DNA of 64,000 nt from CAIVVT01 sp963757265. Its GTDB lineage: Bacteria > Acidobacteriota > Terriglobia > Bryobacterales > Bryobacteraceae. Below, one piece after another: positions 20,701 to 28,599 of this stretch. The notes under the pieces are model-generated. The model made no database searches. It saw nothing but the letters and a program-made list of their open reading frames with translations, and was not told the DNA's origin. Every line of letters starts with the position of its first letter. The first letter of the stretch is position 1. Position numbers and translations under genes: made by a program. The DNA is taken from the NCBI GenBank assembly GCA_963757265.1, contig CAVWRA010000006.1, positions 496,001 to 560,000 of the forward strand. Reading direction: 5' to 3'.

Positions 20701-21369
20701 AACTCGGGCGACGTTCCGCCGCAGCACATTCGCTGGAACGGCGTCTACGAGCTGCCTGTCGGCAAGGGTAAGCAGTTCGCCAACAACATCCCCGCCTGGC
20801 TGGACCAGGCCATCGGAGGTTGGTCGATCTCCTTCATCGGCGACTGGAGCGGCGGCAATTGGATGGGGGTGAGCAGCAGCCTCTACATGTTCGGCAATCC
20901 GGCCCTCGGCTCAGGCCAGCGCGTCATCACCAATATTTTTGGTGCTCGCGACATGGTCTATTTCAAAGGCTATTTCGATTCGTCCCAAGCCGCGACCAAC
21001 GCCGCCGCGGTCCAGGCGCTCGTTCCGGTCAACCCGGCCCAACGTGTGCTGACCAAGCTCGGCGCCCAGGACAACCTGGTTGATCAGACGCTGTCCGACG
21101 GAACGGTCGTCCAAACCGGCACCGGCGACCTGCTCAACTGGAATGCGCGCAACTTCTATCTCGGACCGAGCCAATGGAACCAGGACGCCAGGCTCGCCAA
21201 GACGTTTTCCTATAAGGAGCGCTACAAACTGCTTGTTGCCGGCGACTTCTTTAACGTCTTCAATCACCCCGTCATCACCGACCTCAACACCACGACGGGA
21301 CTCATGAACATGGGCGTCCAGTCGAACGCGGCGCGGATCATTCAGCTCTCCGCCAAGTTCTCGTTCTGA
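17743..21369 (+). CDS. Oar-like TonB-dependent outer-membrane receptor
   Basis: A 1208-residue outer-membrane protein. It has a signal peptide (to about residue 30), a carboxypeptidase-regulatory-like beta domain (about 33-115, GVVHGTVTDQSQAVIPNAKVTL), a plug (about 120-240, IEELPLNGRQVSNLF) and a large beta-barrel ending in Phe (AKFSF), as expected for assembly by the BAM complex. This architecture is the hallmark of Acidobacteriota Oar/Cna-type receptors that import oligosaccharides or peptides. The start has a very strong ribosome site, AGGAGGTGA at 17727-17735. It is divergent from a ROK regulator, so import of a sugar under ROK control is likely. A hairpin terminator follows directly. 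Confidence 0.92.
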   Translation: MVTSQPAFPQALKRFLVLFFLAVLALPLAAQTGLGVVHGTVTDQSQAVIPNAKVTLTNTATGVVQAAQTTQVGAYYFGAVQAGPYTVTVEVPHFKKWNGTFNLDVGQDAVVNPAMDVGSVNVAVQVSDAAPIIETEKGTVSDVKDALRIEELPLNGRQVSNLFNLTAGVEGGGAPHTNGMKVGSTDMSLDGISLVDRFGGGISTVQPGLDIIQEFRFETAGSDAAYSRPASVTLVAKSGSNQFHGDAFETNRDNYGGLVARKIQDGNKPAQYIRNEYGGTVSGPVVKNKAFFMYSYEGMKLRQGLYTQAQVLTDSIWNGNFAGETDYSGNLYTIYDPLTTGADGTRAPFNGNQIPAARLSDFSKALKAVSPEPTIPNVDPWVTINYQVNYPVTQDFHTQTARFDYVLSPKDNISVRWTNSDQRNQQAGGHYGFPPLGCTNCGGSRLTTYGLTSGVVREVHVFQPTLLNEFQISVNRSPNHEGVLSDNTDWADKLGVPNPFGAKGWPTIYADYYNNDGQMMYWDSDNLKDQKETQYQLDDTVTWIKGKHNFQFGFRGRSEDNNVREMQQAEGQEAFHSEWTSQFDTQNKISEPYTGDGFADIELGLPTSLNNEFNHGYFYWRQKEFGTFFQDSWKVNHRLTVNYGLRWDKWTPYTEKYNRFMNLDMNAVTATNMAVITPFNASLTSLPNVPPSVLAAYAARGVTSTTASQAGIPGALTPGINHNLGPRLGLAYKVTDHWVVRASYGIYYWPMPLSQILQVMRTEVPLNLVFSNNVATANGTNYIYGISSAPAPTDYVNKATVTATSVPPGSQPFTPLDFRHWDDDMMQTWTLVVEREFGKNTTLRASYIGNHGSDLEQRWAWNDAESLYNYRAATGLFGPGGNASNADLRRFNPNWSGAYGALEHNGYSNTQSFQFEFNHRFSKGLTAQAFYTYAHAMSTTDSGGSTDGDGSLNANGTGYSPLVPQNNEILGNPNLTPAQRLALTYTNSGDVPPQHIRWNGVYELPVGKGKQFANNIPAWLDQAIGGWSISFIGDWSGGNWMGVSSSLYMFGNPALGSGQRVITNIFGARDMVYFKGYFDSSQAATNAAAVQALVPVNPAQRVLTKLGAQDNLVDQTLSDGTVVQTGTGDLLNWNARNFYLGPSQWNQDARLAKTFSYKERYKLLVAGDFFNVFNHPVITDLNTTTGLMNMGVQSNAARIIQLSAKFSF

Positions 21370-21380
21370 CCCCTCTTGCG

Positions 21381-21410
21381 GCGGTCCGGTCTGCTCTCAG
21401 GCCGGACCGC
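21381..21410 (+). terminator. hairpin after the TonB receptor gene
   Basis: GCGGTCCGG and its complement CCGGACCGC form a 9-bp stem with a loop of about 12 bases; CGTTGTCT follows. The U tract is weak, so termination may be partial and the sulfatase gene could be read through. Confidence 0.55.
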
Positions 21411-21436
21411 CGTTGTCTGATATCATCGATCTCAAA

Positions 21437-23812
21437 GTGCTTCTCCCGCGCCTGAAGACTGCCTCCTCCAGAAGTTTCATTGGTTGGTTGGCCCTGGTGC
21501 TCGCGTTCGGCTTGGGAGCGTGCCGCCAGGCTCCGCCCCCGCCCGCCCGGCATGCCGAAAGCGTCTCCCCGCCGTACCGTTTGGATGATCACTTCGATTC
21601 GGCCAAAGTTACGACCGCTTCCTCCGCCGCCGCCTCCCGTATTCTCGAAGCCGAACCGACCGTGTGGCGCTTTCGGGAACACAAGACCGACTGGCGGCTG
21701 TTGCGCGGCCGCATGGGTTTCAAGCCCCCCGGCATGCTCGTTCTGAAAGGCGAGGGCAACACGCCCGTAATTGCCGCCCGGACCCGTCCCGCCATCGACT
21801 GGAGCCGCTATGAGACCATGCGCATTCGCATGATCGTCGAAGGCGGCGCCGAACTCAAGGTGCGGCTGGGCGACACGGTGCTGACTCAGAAGCTCGCCCC
21901 CCCCATGGAGTGGATGGTCTACCGCTTCGAACTGCCCAAGGTTCCTTCAGGTTTCACCCGCCCATTGGCGATCATGCCCACCGATGAGCTTGGCGCCACC
22001 GTGGTCATCGATTTTATCGAGTTGGTTCCGCGGAAAGAGACGCTCGGCAGCCCCGCCGGCCGGACTTCGATCGGCAAGCTCGACGAATACCGCAGTACTT
22101 TGTATGCGCGCGCCCCCGCCTCCATGGCCTTCGATGTCCCCGTGCCCACGCTCGCCCCGGTGCTGCATTTCGGCCTGGGAGTCTCCGCGAAATCTCCCGT
22201 GAAGTTCCGCGTCCTGGCCGGGCCGTCACAAGCCGAGCTCTTTTCGAAAACGCTCAGCGACCCCGATCATTGGGAGGACGCGGAAGCCGATCTCTCCGCC
22301 TACGCCGGCTCCACCACGCACATCGTCCTTGAGACTTCGGCGCAGGCCGCCGGTATGGTCGGCTTCTGGTCCAATCCGCTCGTTCTCAGCCGCACTGCGC
22401 CGCGCCGGCCCAACGTCCTTTTATATGTAGTCTGCACCCTGCGGCCGGACCACACGAGCCTGTACGGCTATTCCCGTCCGACCACCCCCTTCCTCAAGCA
22501 GCTCGGCGCTTCTTCGGTGGTCTTCGACGATGCCGTCGCCCAGGCCTCCTGGACCAAGGCTTCGGTGCCTTCCATCCTGACCTCGCTCCAGGCCTACACC
22601 CACGGTCTGGTCAACGAGTCCGACACGATCCCGCGCGGCGCAACGACCATGGCCGAGCAGTTGCGGGCCGCGGGCTACGTCACGGCGGCGATCCTTGGCA
22701 ACGCCTTCGCCGGTCGCGCCAGCGGCCTGGATCGGGGTTTCGACTACGTCATGGAGTTCCCAGTCGTCCAGCGTCAATCCCATGATGCGATCGATCGCGG
22801 TACCGACTCCGCCGCCATCAACCGCGCCATCCTGCCCTGGATCGAACGCCACCGCAACGAGCCTCTCTTCCTGTTCGTTCTTTCCACAGATCCTCACGCC
22901 CCCTACCGTCCGCCCGCCGAGTTCGAGAAGCAGTTCGCCAATCCCGCCGAAACGAAGCAGTTCAACCAGGACTACATAAAACTCCGCGACATCCGCACCG
23001 ATGGCGGCGGCGCCACCGTGACTCGCGATGAAATCCGCTCCAAAGGCATTGACCCCGATTGGTTCCGCCGTTGCGCCATCGACCGCTACGACGGCGAGAT
23101 CGCCCAAAACGACCGCAGCATCGAGATCCTCACCGGCAAGCTGAAAGAACTCGGGGTGCTCGATAACACGCTGGTCGTCATCGCCTCCGATCATGGCGAG
23201 GAGTTCTGGGAACACGGCCTGAGCGCGCACCGGCATTCGCTCTACGCCGAGCTCATCCACGTCGTGCTGATGATGTGGAATCCCAAGCTGATTCCGCAGC
23301 CTCGCCTCATCGGTGAGCCCGTCCAGTTGATCGATATCATGCCCACCGTTTTGGACCTTCTCGGCCTCAAAGTGCCGGACGGACTCGAAGGCCGCAGCCT
23401 CGTGCTCTTGTGGAAGGACGCCCCGCATGGGCCCGCCGTGCCGGCTATGTCCACGAAGCTCGCGCTCCCGTTGGCCAAGCCTGGCGGCGGCGTGCCCGAA
23501 AATCTGACCGACACATTTGCCCGCGTCCAGCCGGACTGGAAGCTCATCTATCGCCCCCAAGCCGCCCGCGCGCGTCTGAAACAAGTGGAGCTCTACGACC
23601 GCCGCTCCGATCGCGCCGACAAAACCAACGTCGCCGCCCAGCACCCTGATGTCGCCGAGCGCATTAAATCCGAAATCCTCCAATGGATCGAGCGGGAGAA
23701 CGCCGTCAAGGCCCGCATCGGCCCCGGCGGTTCGAAGCCTCTCGACCGCAACACGCTCGAACGTCTGCGCAGCCTCGGCTATCTCGGAGGTGGAACAGGC
23801 AAGGGGGATTAG
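21437..23812 (+). CDS. sulfatase-like lipoprotein (alkaline phosphatase superfamily)
   Basis: An exported lipoprotein of about 791 residues. The hydrophobic leader ends in the lipobox LGAC. The GTG at 21437 is chosen; a TTG at 21413 directly after the terminator hairpin is possible, and neither has a clear ribosome site. Residues about 40-330 are beta-rich and unassigned. The sulfatase domain begins at RRPNVLLYVV and includes SWTKASVPSILTS, SDHGEEFWEHG and the typical tail LRSLGYLGG. Two features are odd: the metal-binding Asp expected in the first motif is Cys (VVCTLRPDH), and the nucleophile position is Thr rather than Cys or Ser. A hydrolase with changed chemistry or an inactive relative is possible. 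Confidence 0.8.
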   Translation: MLLPRLKTASSRSFIGWLALVLAFGLGACRQAPPPPARHAESVSPPYRLDDHFDSAKVTTASSAAASRILEAEPTVWRFREHKTDWRLLRGRMGFKPPGMLVLKGEGNTPVIAARTRPAIDWSRYETMRIRMIVEGGAELKVRLGDTVLTQKLAPPMEWMVYRFELPKVPSGFTRPLAIMPTDELGATVVIDFIELVPRKETLGSPAGRTSIGKLDEYRSTLYARAPASMAFDVPVPTLAPVLHFGLGVSAKSPVKFRVLAGPSQAELFSKTLSDPDHWEDAEADLSAYAGSTTHIVLETSAQAAGMVGFWSNPLVLSRTAPRRPNVLLYVVCTLRPDHTSLYGYSRPTTPFLKQLGASSVVFDDAVAQASWTKASVPSILTSLQAYTHGLVNESDTIPRGATTMAEQLRAAGYVTAAILGNAFAGRASGLDRGFDYVMEFPVVQRQSHDAIDRGTDSAAINRAILPWIERHRNEPLFLFVLSTDPHAPYRPPAEFEKQFANPAETKQFNQDYIKLRDIRTDGGGATVTRDEIRSKGIDPDWFRRCAIDRYDGEIAQNDRSIEILTGKLKELGVLDNTLVVIASDHGEEFWEHGLSAHRHSLYAELIHVVLMMWNPKLIPQPRLIGEPVQLIDIMPTVLDLLGLKVPDGLEGRSLVLLWKDAPHGPAVPAMSTKLALPLAKPGGGVPENLTDTFARVQPDWKLIYRPQAARARLKQVELYDRRSDRADKTNVAAQHPDVAERIKSEILQWIERENAVKARIGPGGSKPLDRNTLERLRSLGYLGGGTGKGD

Positions 23813-24091
23813 GCCCTGTTCGTCAGTGATCCAGGCATCACCCTGGCCCCGCGCCTGCTCAAAACCACCGCCCAGTTGCGCCAGGCCGGCTTGGCGCAAC
23901 TGGTCCAGTTCGGCGAGACGCTGCCCTCCTGGCGTGACGAGATCGCCGCCCTGTGGCGCTTCGCCCACAACAACGGCATCACCGGGGGCTTCCACACCAA
24001 GATGGAACTCATCAGCCGACAAGCCTACGGCTTCCGCAACTTCCAGAACTACAGCATGCGGGTCAAGGCACTATGTGGAGAATCGATCTGA
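23813..24091 (+). pseudogene. ISL3-family transposase remnant (C-terminal fragment)
   Basis: A 92-residue open stretch bounded by a stop at its left end and lacking a proper start. Its final part, GFHTKMELISRQAYGFRNFQ followed by NYSMRVKALC, is the conserved C-terminus of the DDE transposases of the ISL3 (IS204/IS1001/IS1165) group. The rest of a transposase of about 400 residues is missing and no terminal inverted repeats are visible. It begins immediately after the sulfatase stop and lies 73 bases from tRNA-Glu. It is a dead relic of an insertion element. Confidence 0.75.
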
Positions 24092-24163
24092 GATTAGGAC
24101 CTGCCCCCGGAATCGGCGGAGAGCCGGCGCAAATCGGAAAGTCGCGAAGTCGCTGACTTGAAT

Positions 24164-24241
24164 TGGCGTCCCCAGCGGGATTCGAACCCGCGTTATCGCC
24201 GTGAAAGGGCGGTGTCCTAGGCCGGGCTAGACGATGGGGAC
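24164..24241 (-). tRNA. tRNA-Glu (UUC anticodon)
   Basis: The minus strand reads GTCCCCATCGTCTAG at the 5' end, an anticodon loop CTTTCAC giving anticodon TTC, the T-arm GGGTTCGAATCCCGC and an acceptor 3' strand TGGGGAC followed by G and an encoded CCA (24164-24166). The 7-bp acceptor stem pairs fully. It inserts glutamate at GAA/GAG codons. The 3' end faces the transposase remnant. Confidence 0.95.
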
Positions 24242-24313
24242 TGCATGGCGGTGATGGACCGCCACCTCTTTCAAGACTAGCGGCCGGCGACCGCGGCGGT
24301 CAAACCGGCGGCC

Positions 24314-24640
24314 TCAGAGTGTCTTGAGGTATGCCAGCAGGTTTGCTCTCTCCTCGTCGCTCAACACGCTGGCGAAGGCCGGCATCGATCCCTTTCCGCT
24401 GTCTATGAATTTCAGCACGTTCTCGTCCGTCACCTTCTGCCCGTTCGCCAGCTTGGGCTTCTTGAACAGGCCCTTCAGGCTGGGGCCCATCTTCTTCTGG
24501 TCGGTGGTCGCGTAGTGGCACACGCTGCACTGCTCGAACACCTCCTTGCCCTTCGCCGCGTCGCCCTTCTTGTCCGCGGCCGCGCCTGACCCGGTGATCA
24601 GCAACGCAGTCGCAAAGGCCGCCGCGCAATAATTCTTCAT
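24314..24640 (-). CDS. small periplasmic class I cytochrome c
   Basis: A 108-residue exported cytochrome. A signal peptide (to about residue 22) precedes a single heme site C38-S-V-C41-H42; the likely axial methionine is Met86 in GKGSMPAF. The length and the C-terminal helix (SDEERANLLAYLKTL) are typical of soluble monoheme cytochromes that carry electrons between respiratory complexes. It is divergent from the DUF2064 gene, with only 50 bases between starts. The complex I cluster lies 800 bases away on the other strand, but nothing shows co-regulation. Confidence 0.9.
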   Translation of the reverse strand: MKNYCAAAFATALLITGSGAAADKKGDAAKGKEVFEQCSVCHYATTDQKKMGPSLKGLFKKPKLANGQKVTDENVLKFIDSGKGSMPAFASVLSDEERANLLAYLKTL

Positions 24641-24690
24641 CTCTCCGCTGCCTCCTTCATGCTGAGCTCATTTCATTCTACAATCGCGGG

Positions 24691-25335
24691 TTGCGGAACC
24701 TGGTCATTCTTTTCTCCCGGGCGCCCCTCCCCGGTCTGGTCAAGACCCGCCTGGCGAAGCACCTCGGGGCTGCGGTCGCGCTGCGCTTGCATCAGGCGTT
24801 CGTTCTCGATGTCGCGGCCCGCGCGTCGTCCTGCTGCCCCATTGAATTGCACACTGATATTGAAACCGATGCCTGGCCCGAAATCACGTGCCCGCGCCGG
24901 CTGCAGCGCCCTGGCGACCTCGGTGTCCGTATGCTTGCGGCGCTGGAAGAGGCGCTGGCCCGTGGTTGGGAACGCGTGGCCATCCTCGGCGCGGACGCCC
25001 CCGATCTGCCGGCATCGCATATCCTCCATCTGTTCCACTCGGACGCCGACGTGTGCCTCGGTCCGGCCGAGGACGGCGGCTTCTGGGGCGTCGCCTGCCG
25101 GCGCGCCGCCGCGGGTATGTTCACCGCCGTCCCGTGGTCTTCGCCCCGCACGCTCGACGCCACCGTGGCCGCCTGCGGGAGCAGCGGGCTGAGCGTCGCA
25201 CTCGCTCCATTGTGGGCCGATGTGGATGAGCCGGCGGATCTTGCGCGTCTGGCGTCGAGCCCGACCCTCGCGCCCCTTGGGGCCACCGCTAAACTATTAC
25301 AAGAGCTTCACTTGCGGGACTCAGGATCTCATTGA
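24691..25335 (+). CDS. DUF2064/TIGR04282-family putative glycosyltransferase
   Basis: A 214-residue protein of the nucleotide-diphospho-sugar-transferase-like DUF2064 family. Family marks are the opening LVILFSRAPLPGLVKTRLAK, the GADAPDLPASHI motif in place of DxD, GPAEDGGFWGVAC, and the DVDEPADLARL end motif. It starts at TTG (24691) with no ribosome site in the 50-base gap, but TACAAT at 24679-24684 could be a -10 box very close to the start. Members are usually predicted to transfer sugars in surface or lipid glycan assembly; the substrate is unknown. It is followed by the nuo cluster after about 90 bases. Confidence 0.8.
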   Translation: MRNLVILFSRAPLPGLVKTRLAKHLGAAVALRLHQAFVLDVAARASSCCPIELHTDIETDAWPEITCPRRLQRPGDLGVRMLAALEEALARGWERVAILGADAPDLPASHILHLFHSDADVCLGPAEDGGFWGVACRRAAAGMFTAVPWSSPRTLDATVAACGSSGLSVALAPLWADVDEPADLARLASSPTLAPLGATAKLLQELHLRDSGSH

Positions 25336-25428
25336 TAATATGGCACTTCAGTGTCGGTCTTGCCCTGGGCCGCGTTGACGCCGGTTTTGCGGCTATGATA
25401 ACGATGAAGCTTCAGTTTGGATTCCGTC

Positions 25429-26064
25429 ATGCCTGACGAACAGAGGCCTGAAGGCGCACCTGGCCCGAACCCCGCGCCGGCTCAACCCGCGCCGCCGCCG
25501 GCCCCGGCTACGCCGGCGAAGCCTCCCGCCGCGAAGCCTGCCGCACCGGCTCCTCCGCCCCCTCCTCCGGCCTGGGAGGGCGATCTGCCAAGCGCCTTGA
25601 AGGACGAGTTCGGCGAGCGCGTTTCGGAGTTCATCGCCGGTCAGGGCCAGCCTTCGTTCCTCGCTCGGGCCGATGCGGTGCATGATGTGCTGGAATCGCT
25701 GCGCGACTCCCACGAATTCGACTACCTGGTCAACATCACCGCCGTGCACTGGCCCAAGCGCGATGCGGCCTTCGACATCATCTATGTGCTGTATAGCTTT
25801 CCCCGCAATCAGCGCGTCCGCATGAAGATCCAGATGAAGGACGCAGAACGCCCGGGCAGCGCCGTGGACCTGTACCCCACCGCGAACTGGCTGGAACGTG
25901 AGGTCTTCGATATGTTCGGCGTGGAATTTGATGGCCACCCCGATCTGCGCCGCATCCTGTTGCCGGACGACTGGACTGGTTTCCCGTTGCGCAAGGAGCG
26001 CACCATCCTCGACATGGACAATCGCTGGGTTCAGGAAAACCTGGGGATCGAGAGCGGACAATAG
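25429..26064 (+). CDS. nuoC: NADH-quinone oxidoreductase subunit C
   Basis: A 211-residue peripheral-arm subunit of complex I. I chose the ATG at 25429; a TTG at 25417 is also in frame. Residues about 1-48 are an unusual proline/alanine-rich extension, probably disordered. The conserved 30-kDa domain follows, with FDYLVNITAVHW and the signature LEREVFDMFGVEFDGHPDLR. It binds NuoD and helps seat the quinone-site module; here it is a separate protein rather than a NuoCD fusion. It is the first gene of the cluster and nuoD follows after 3 bases. NuoA and NuoB, usually just upstream, are absent. Confidence 0.93.
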   Translation: MPDEQRPEGAPGPNPAPAQPAPPPAPATPAKPPAAKPAAPAPPPPPPAWEGDLPSALKDEFGERVSEFIAGQGQPSFLARADAVHDVLESLRDSHEFDYLVNITAVHWPKRDAAFDIIYVLYSFPRNQRVRMKIQMKDAERPGSAVDLYPTANWLEREVFDMFGVEFDGHPDLRRILLPDDWTGFPLRKERTILDMDNRWVQENLGIESGQ

Positions 26065-26067
26065 GAC

Positions 26068-27177
26068 ATGGCCGAGACCTTCCTCGATTCCACTGAACTC
26101 GTCCTGAACATGGGGCCGCAGCACCCCTCCACGCATGGTGTTCTGCGCGTGATCGTCAAGCTCGACGGCGAAAAAGTTCTCGGAACGGACTGCGTGATCG
26201 GCTACCTCCACCGCGGCGTCGAAAAACTGGGCGAGAACCGGACCTATCAGCAGTTCGCCCCCTACGTCAACCGCATGGACTATGTCGCCGCGGTCTCCAA
26301 CGGGCTCGGCTACTGTCTGGCGGTCGAGAAGCTCCTCGGCGTCGAGGCGCCCCCGCGCGCCCAGGCCGTCCGCGTCATCCTCACCGAGCTGAACCGCATC
26401 GCCAGCCACCTCATCTGGCTGGGCACGCACGCCCTCGATATCGGCGCCATCACGCCCCTGTTTTACTGCATGCGGGAACGCGAGCTGGCGCTGAACATCT
26501 TTGAGAAGTACTGCGGCGCGCGCCTTACCACGCACGCCTTCCGTATCGGCGGGCTGCTGTACGAAACCTACGATGGCTTCGAGAAGGACATCCTCGACTT
26601 CTGCGACGTCTTCCTGCCCAAGGCCGACGAGTATGAGGAGCTGCTGACGGGCAATCGCATCTGGGTGAACCGCATGCGCAACGTCGGCATTCTGACCGTC
26701 CCCGATTGCAAGGCCTTCGGCGTGACCGGCCCCATGCTGCGCGCGGCCGGCGCGAAGTGGGACCTGCGCAAGGCGCAGCCCTACAGCGGCTACGAAAAGT
26801 ACGATTTTGAAATCCCGACCGGCGACCGCGGCGACAACTTCGACCGCTACATCGTTCGCATGGAGGAGATGCGCCAGGCGGTGCGCATCATGCGCCAGGC
26901 CGTCGCCGCCCTGCCCGAGGGGCCGATCATGGCCAAAGTTCCTAAGGTGCTCAAGCCGCCCGCGGGCGAGGTTTATGTCTCCATCGAGGCGCCCAAGGGC
27001 GAGCTCGGTTATTACATCGTCAGCGACGGCTCGACGCTGCCCTATCGCGTGCGCGTGCGGCCGCCCTCGTTCGTGAATCTCCAGGCGCTCGACAGGATGT
27101 CGCGTGGCGCTCTGATTGCCGATCTGGTGGCGATCATCGGTACCATTGATATTGTCCTCGGGGAGGTTGACCGCTAG
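26068..27177 (+). CDS. nuoD: NADH-quinone oxidoreductase subunit D
   Basis: A 369-residue 49-kDa-type subunit that forms the quinone-binding cavity with NuoB. It opens with the quinone-site loop NMGPQHPSTHGVLR, continues with GYLHRGVEK and NRMDYV, and ends with the family C-terminus DIVLGEVDR. The hydrogenase-like metal cysteines are lacking, as expected for NuoD. The length is close to the shorter bacterial forms of about 370-410 residues. It lies 3 bases after nuoC, and nuoI follows after 28 bases, whereas nuoE, F, G and H would normally come next. Confidence 0.96.
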   Translation: MAETFLDSTELVLNMGPQHPSTHGVLRVIVKLDGEKVLGTDCVIGYLHRGVEKLGENRTYQQFAPYVNRMDYVAAVSNGLGYCLAVEKLLGVEAPPRAQAVRVILTELNRIASHLIWLGTHALDIGAITPLFYCMRERELALNIFEKYCGARLTTHAFRIGGLLYETYDGFEKDILDFCDVFLPKADEYEELLTGNRIWVNRMRNVGILTVPDCKAFGVTGPMLRAAGAKWDLRKAQPYSGYEKYDFEIPTGDRGDNFDRYIVRMEEMRQAVRIMRQAVAALPEGPIMAKVPKVLKPPAGEVYVSIEAPKGELGYYIVSDGSTLPYRVRVRPPSFVNLQALDRMSRGALIADLVAIIGTIDIVLGEVDR

Positions 27178-27205
27178 GCCCCGGGCTTCCAGCGTAGGCG
27201 CTCCG

Positions 27206-27661
27206 ATGAAGAAGCTGCTCAGAACCATCTTTCTCGTGGACCTGCTCGAAGGCCTTTGGGTCACCTTCCGCAACCAGCACCCTAAGCAAATCGTGACCGA
27301 GCAGTATCCGTCCGCGCGCCCCAAGGTGGCCGAACGTTATCGCGGCGCGCCCCGGCTCAACATCAACCCCGAAAACGGCGAGACCCTCTGCATCTCCTGC
27401 GACCTGTGTGCTCTGGCCTGTCCCGAGAACCTGATCGTCGTGGGCTGGGAGCGAAACCCGGAAACCAAGCGTAAGGATCTGGTGACTTTCATCTACGACA
27501 CCTCGCGCTGCATGTTCTGCGGCTTGTGCGAGGACGCCTGCCCGGTGGACTGTCTGGAGCTGACACAGGATTTCGAATTGGCGAACTACTCGCGGGAGGG
27601 CGCCATCTGGGATCGGCAGATGCTGGAGGAAGGCCCCAAGCCGGTCAAATACAAATACTAG
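27206..27661 (+). CDS. nuoI: NADH-quinone oxidoreductase subunit I (2x[4Fe-4S])
   Basis: A 151-residue ferredoxin-like subunit carrying the two tetranuclear clusters that pass electrons towards the NuoB cluster. The two sets are CISCDLCALACP and CMFCGLCEDACP. The N-terminal MKKLLRTIFLVDLLEGLWVT segment is the amphipathic helix that lies on the membrane. The ATG at 27206 is chosen because it begins this helix; the frame is open further upstream into nuoD. The directly upstream gene is nuoD rather than nuoH, which has moved to the end of the cluster. Confidence 0.95.
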   Translation: MKKLLRTIFLVDLLEGLWVTFRNQHPKQIVTEQYPSARPKVAERYRGAPRLNINPENGETLCISCDLCALACPENLIVVGWERNPETKRKDLVTFIYDTSRCMFCGLCEDACPVDCLELTQDFELANYSREGAIWDRQMLEEGPKPVKYKY

Positions 27662-27738
27662 GCGCGTGCTCTCTGTAGTTCGCATTGGAGACTCAGGCCG
27701 GTTGGAAACTCCGGCTCCGTTTGATGGATTTGCCGCCC

Positions 27739-28242
27739 ATGCTGGACACAATTCTCTTTTACTCGTTCGCGCTACTCACTCTCGCCGGCGCCATTCTGAC
27801 CATCTCGCTGCGCAACGCGGTGTACTGCGCTATCGCACTCGTCACCTCGCTGGCCGGCGTCGCCGGCCTGTTCCTGCTGCTGAAGGCCGAGTTCCTGTTC
27901 GCCGTGCAGATCATCCTCTACATCGGCGGCATCACGGTGCTGTTCCTGTTCGTCATCATGCTCGTGAACCTCGACCAGACGGCGCACCAGCCCCGCTACC
28001 ACCGGCACTGGCTCATCCCTCTGCTCGCCACCGCGGGCACGGGCGCGCTGTTCGTCGCATTTCTGAGCAAGGGCCGCGGCCTGCTGGCTTTGCCCGCGCC
28101 CGGTGCCGGTGCAACGGCCGGCAACGTCGAACAGCTCGCCGACATGCTGTTCCGCGACTACCTGGTGCCGTTTGAATTGGCTTCGCTGCTGCTTTTGGTG
28201 GCCATCGTCGGCAGCGTCGTCATGGCCAAGAAGAAGGTCTGA
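27739..28242 (+). CDS. nuoJ: NADH-quinone oxidoreductase subunit J
   Basis: A 167-residue membrane subunit with five predicted helices. The conserved third helix appears as FAVQIILYIGGITVLFLFVIML, the pi-bulge helix that links quinone chemistry to the proton path. The ATG at 27739 is used; 27724 is an alternative in-frame ATG and neither has a strong ribosome site. A loop of about 30 residues rich in Gly and Ala precedes the last helix. The gap to nuoI is about 77 bases and nuoK follows after 23 bases. Confidence 0.92.
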   Translation: MLDTILFYSFALLTLAGAILTISLRNAVYCAIALVTSLAGVAGLFLLLKAEFLFAVQIILYIGGITVLFLFVIMLVNLDQTAHQPRYHRHWLIPLLATAGTGALFVAFLSKGRGLLALPAPGAGATAGNVEQLADMLFRDYLVPFELASLLLLVAIVGSVVMAKKKV

Positions 28243-28252
28243 CTTTCGCGCC

Positions 28253-28258
28253 GGAGGA
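28253..28258 (+). promoter_or_regulatory. ribosome binding site deciding the nuoK start
   Basis: GGAGGA lies one base before an ATG at 28260 and 7 bases before an ATG at 28266. The spacing makes 28266 the functional start. Confidence 0.6.
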
Positions 28259-28265
28259 GATGAAC

Positions 28266-28577
28266 ATGTTGAACCCCATCACCACCAGCCACTACCTGGT
28301 TCTCAGCGTCGCTCTGCTGCTCATCGGCACGCTCGGCATTCTGTTGCGCCGCAACGTCGTCATCATCATGATGTCGATTGAACTGATTTTGAATGCCGTC
28401 AACATCAATCTCGTCGCCTTCAGCCACCACCTGAAGACGCTCAACGGCCAGATCTTCACCATCTTCGTGATCACCGTGGCCGTGGCCGAAGCCGCCGTCG
28501 GCCTCGGCATCCTCATCGCGCTGTTCCGCAACAAGGAAACAGTGTTGGTCGACGAAATCGACCTCCTGAAATGGTAA
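28266..28577 (+). CDS. nuoK: NADH-quinone oxidoreductase subunit K
   Basis: A 103-residue antiporter-like small membrane subunit with three helices. It carries the two buried carboxylates expected in NuoK: a Glu in MMSIELILNAVN and one in the third helix, VAVAEAAVGLGILIALFR. The start at 28266 is preferred over the ATG at 28260 because GGAGGA (28253-28258) is 7 bases upstream of the former and only one base from the latter. It is flanked by nuoJ and nuoL. Confidence 0.95.
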   Translation: MLNPITTSHYLVLSVALLLIGTLGILLRRNVVIIMMSIELILNAVNINLVAFSHHLKTLNGQIFTIFVITVAVAEAAVGLGILIALFRNKETVLVDEIDLLKW

Positions 28578-28599
28578 GCCCCCAAGGGAAGAAGGGACG

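Noticed and set aside
19000..24022. Long minus-strand frames opposite the TonB receptor and sulfatase genes
   Set aside because: Shadow frames in GC-rich coding sequence, without motifs.
24164..24190. Integration site duplicated from tRNA-Glu
   Set aside because: I found no second copy of the tRNA 3' end elsewhere in the window.
24679..24691. Leaderless promoter for the DUF2064 gene
   Set aside because: TACAAT is close to a TTG start, but no -35 box is present and TTG is a poor leaderless start; the evidence is too thin.
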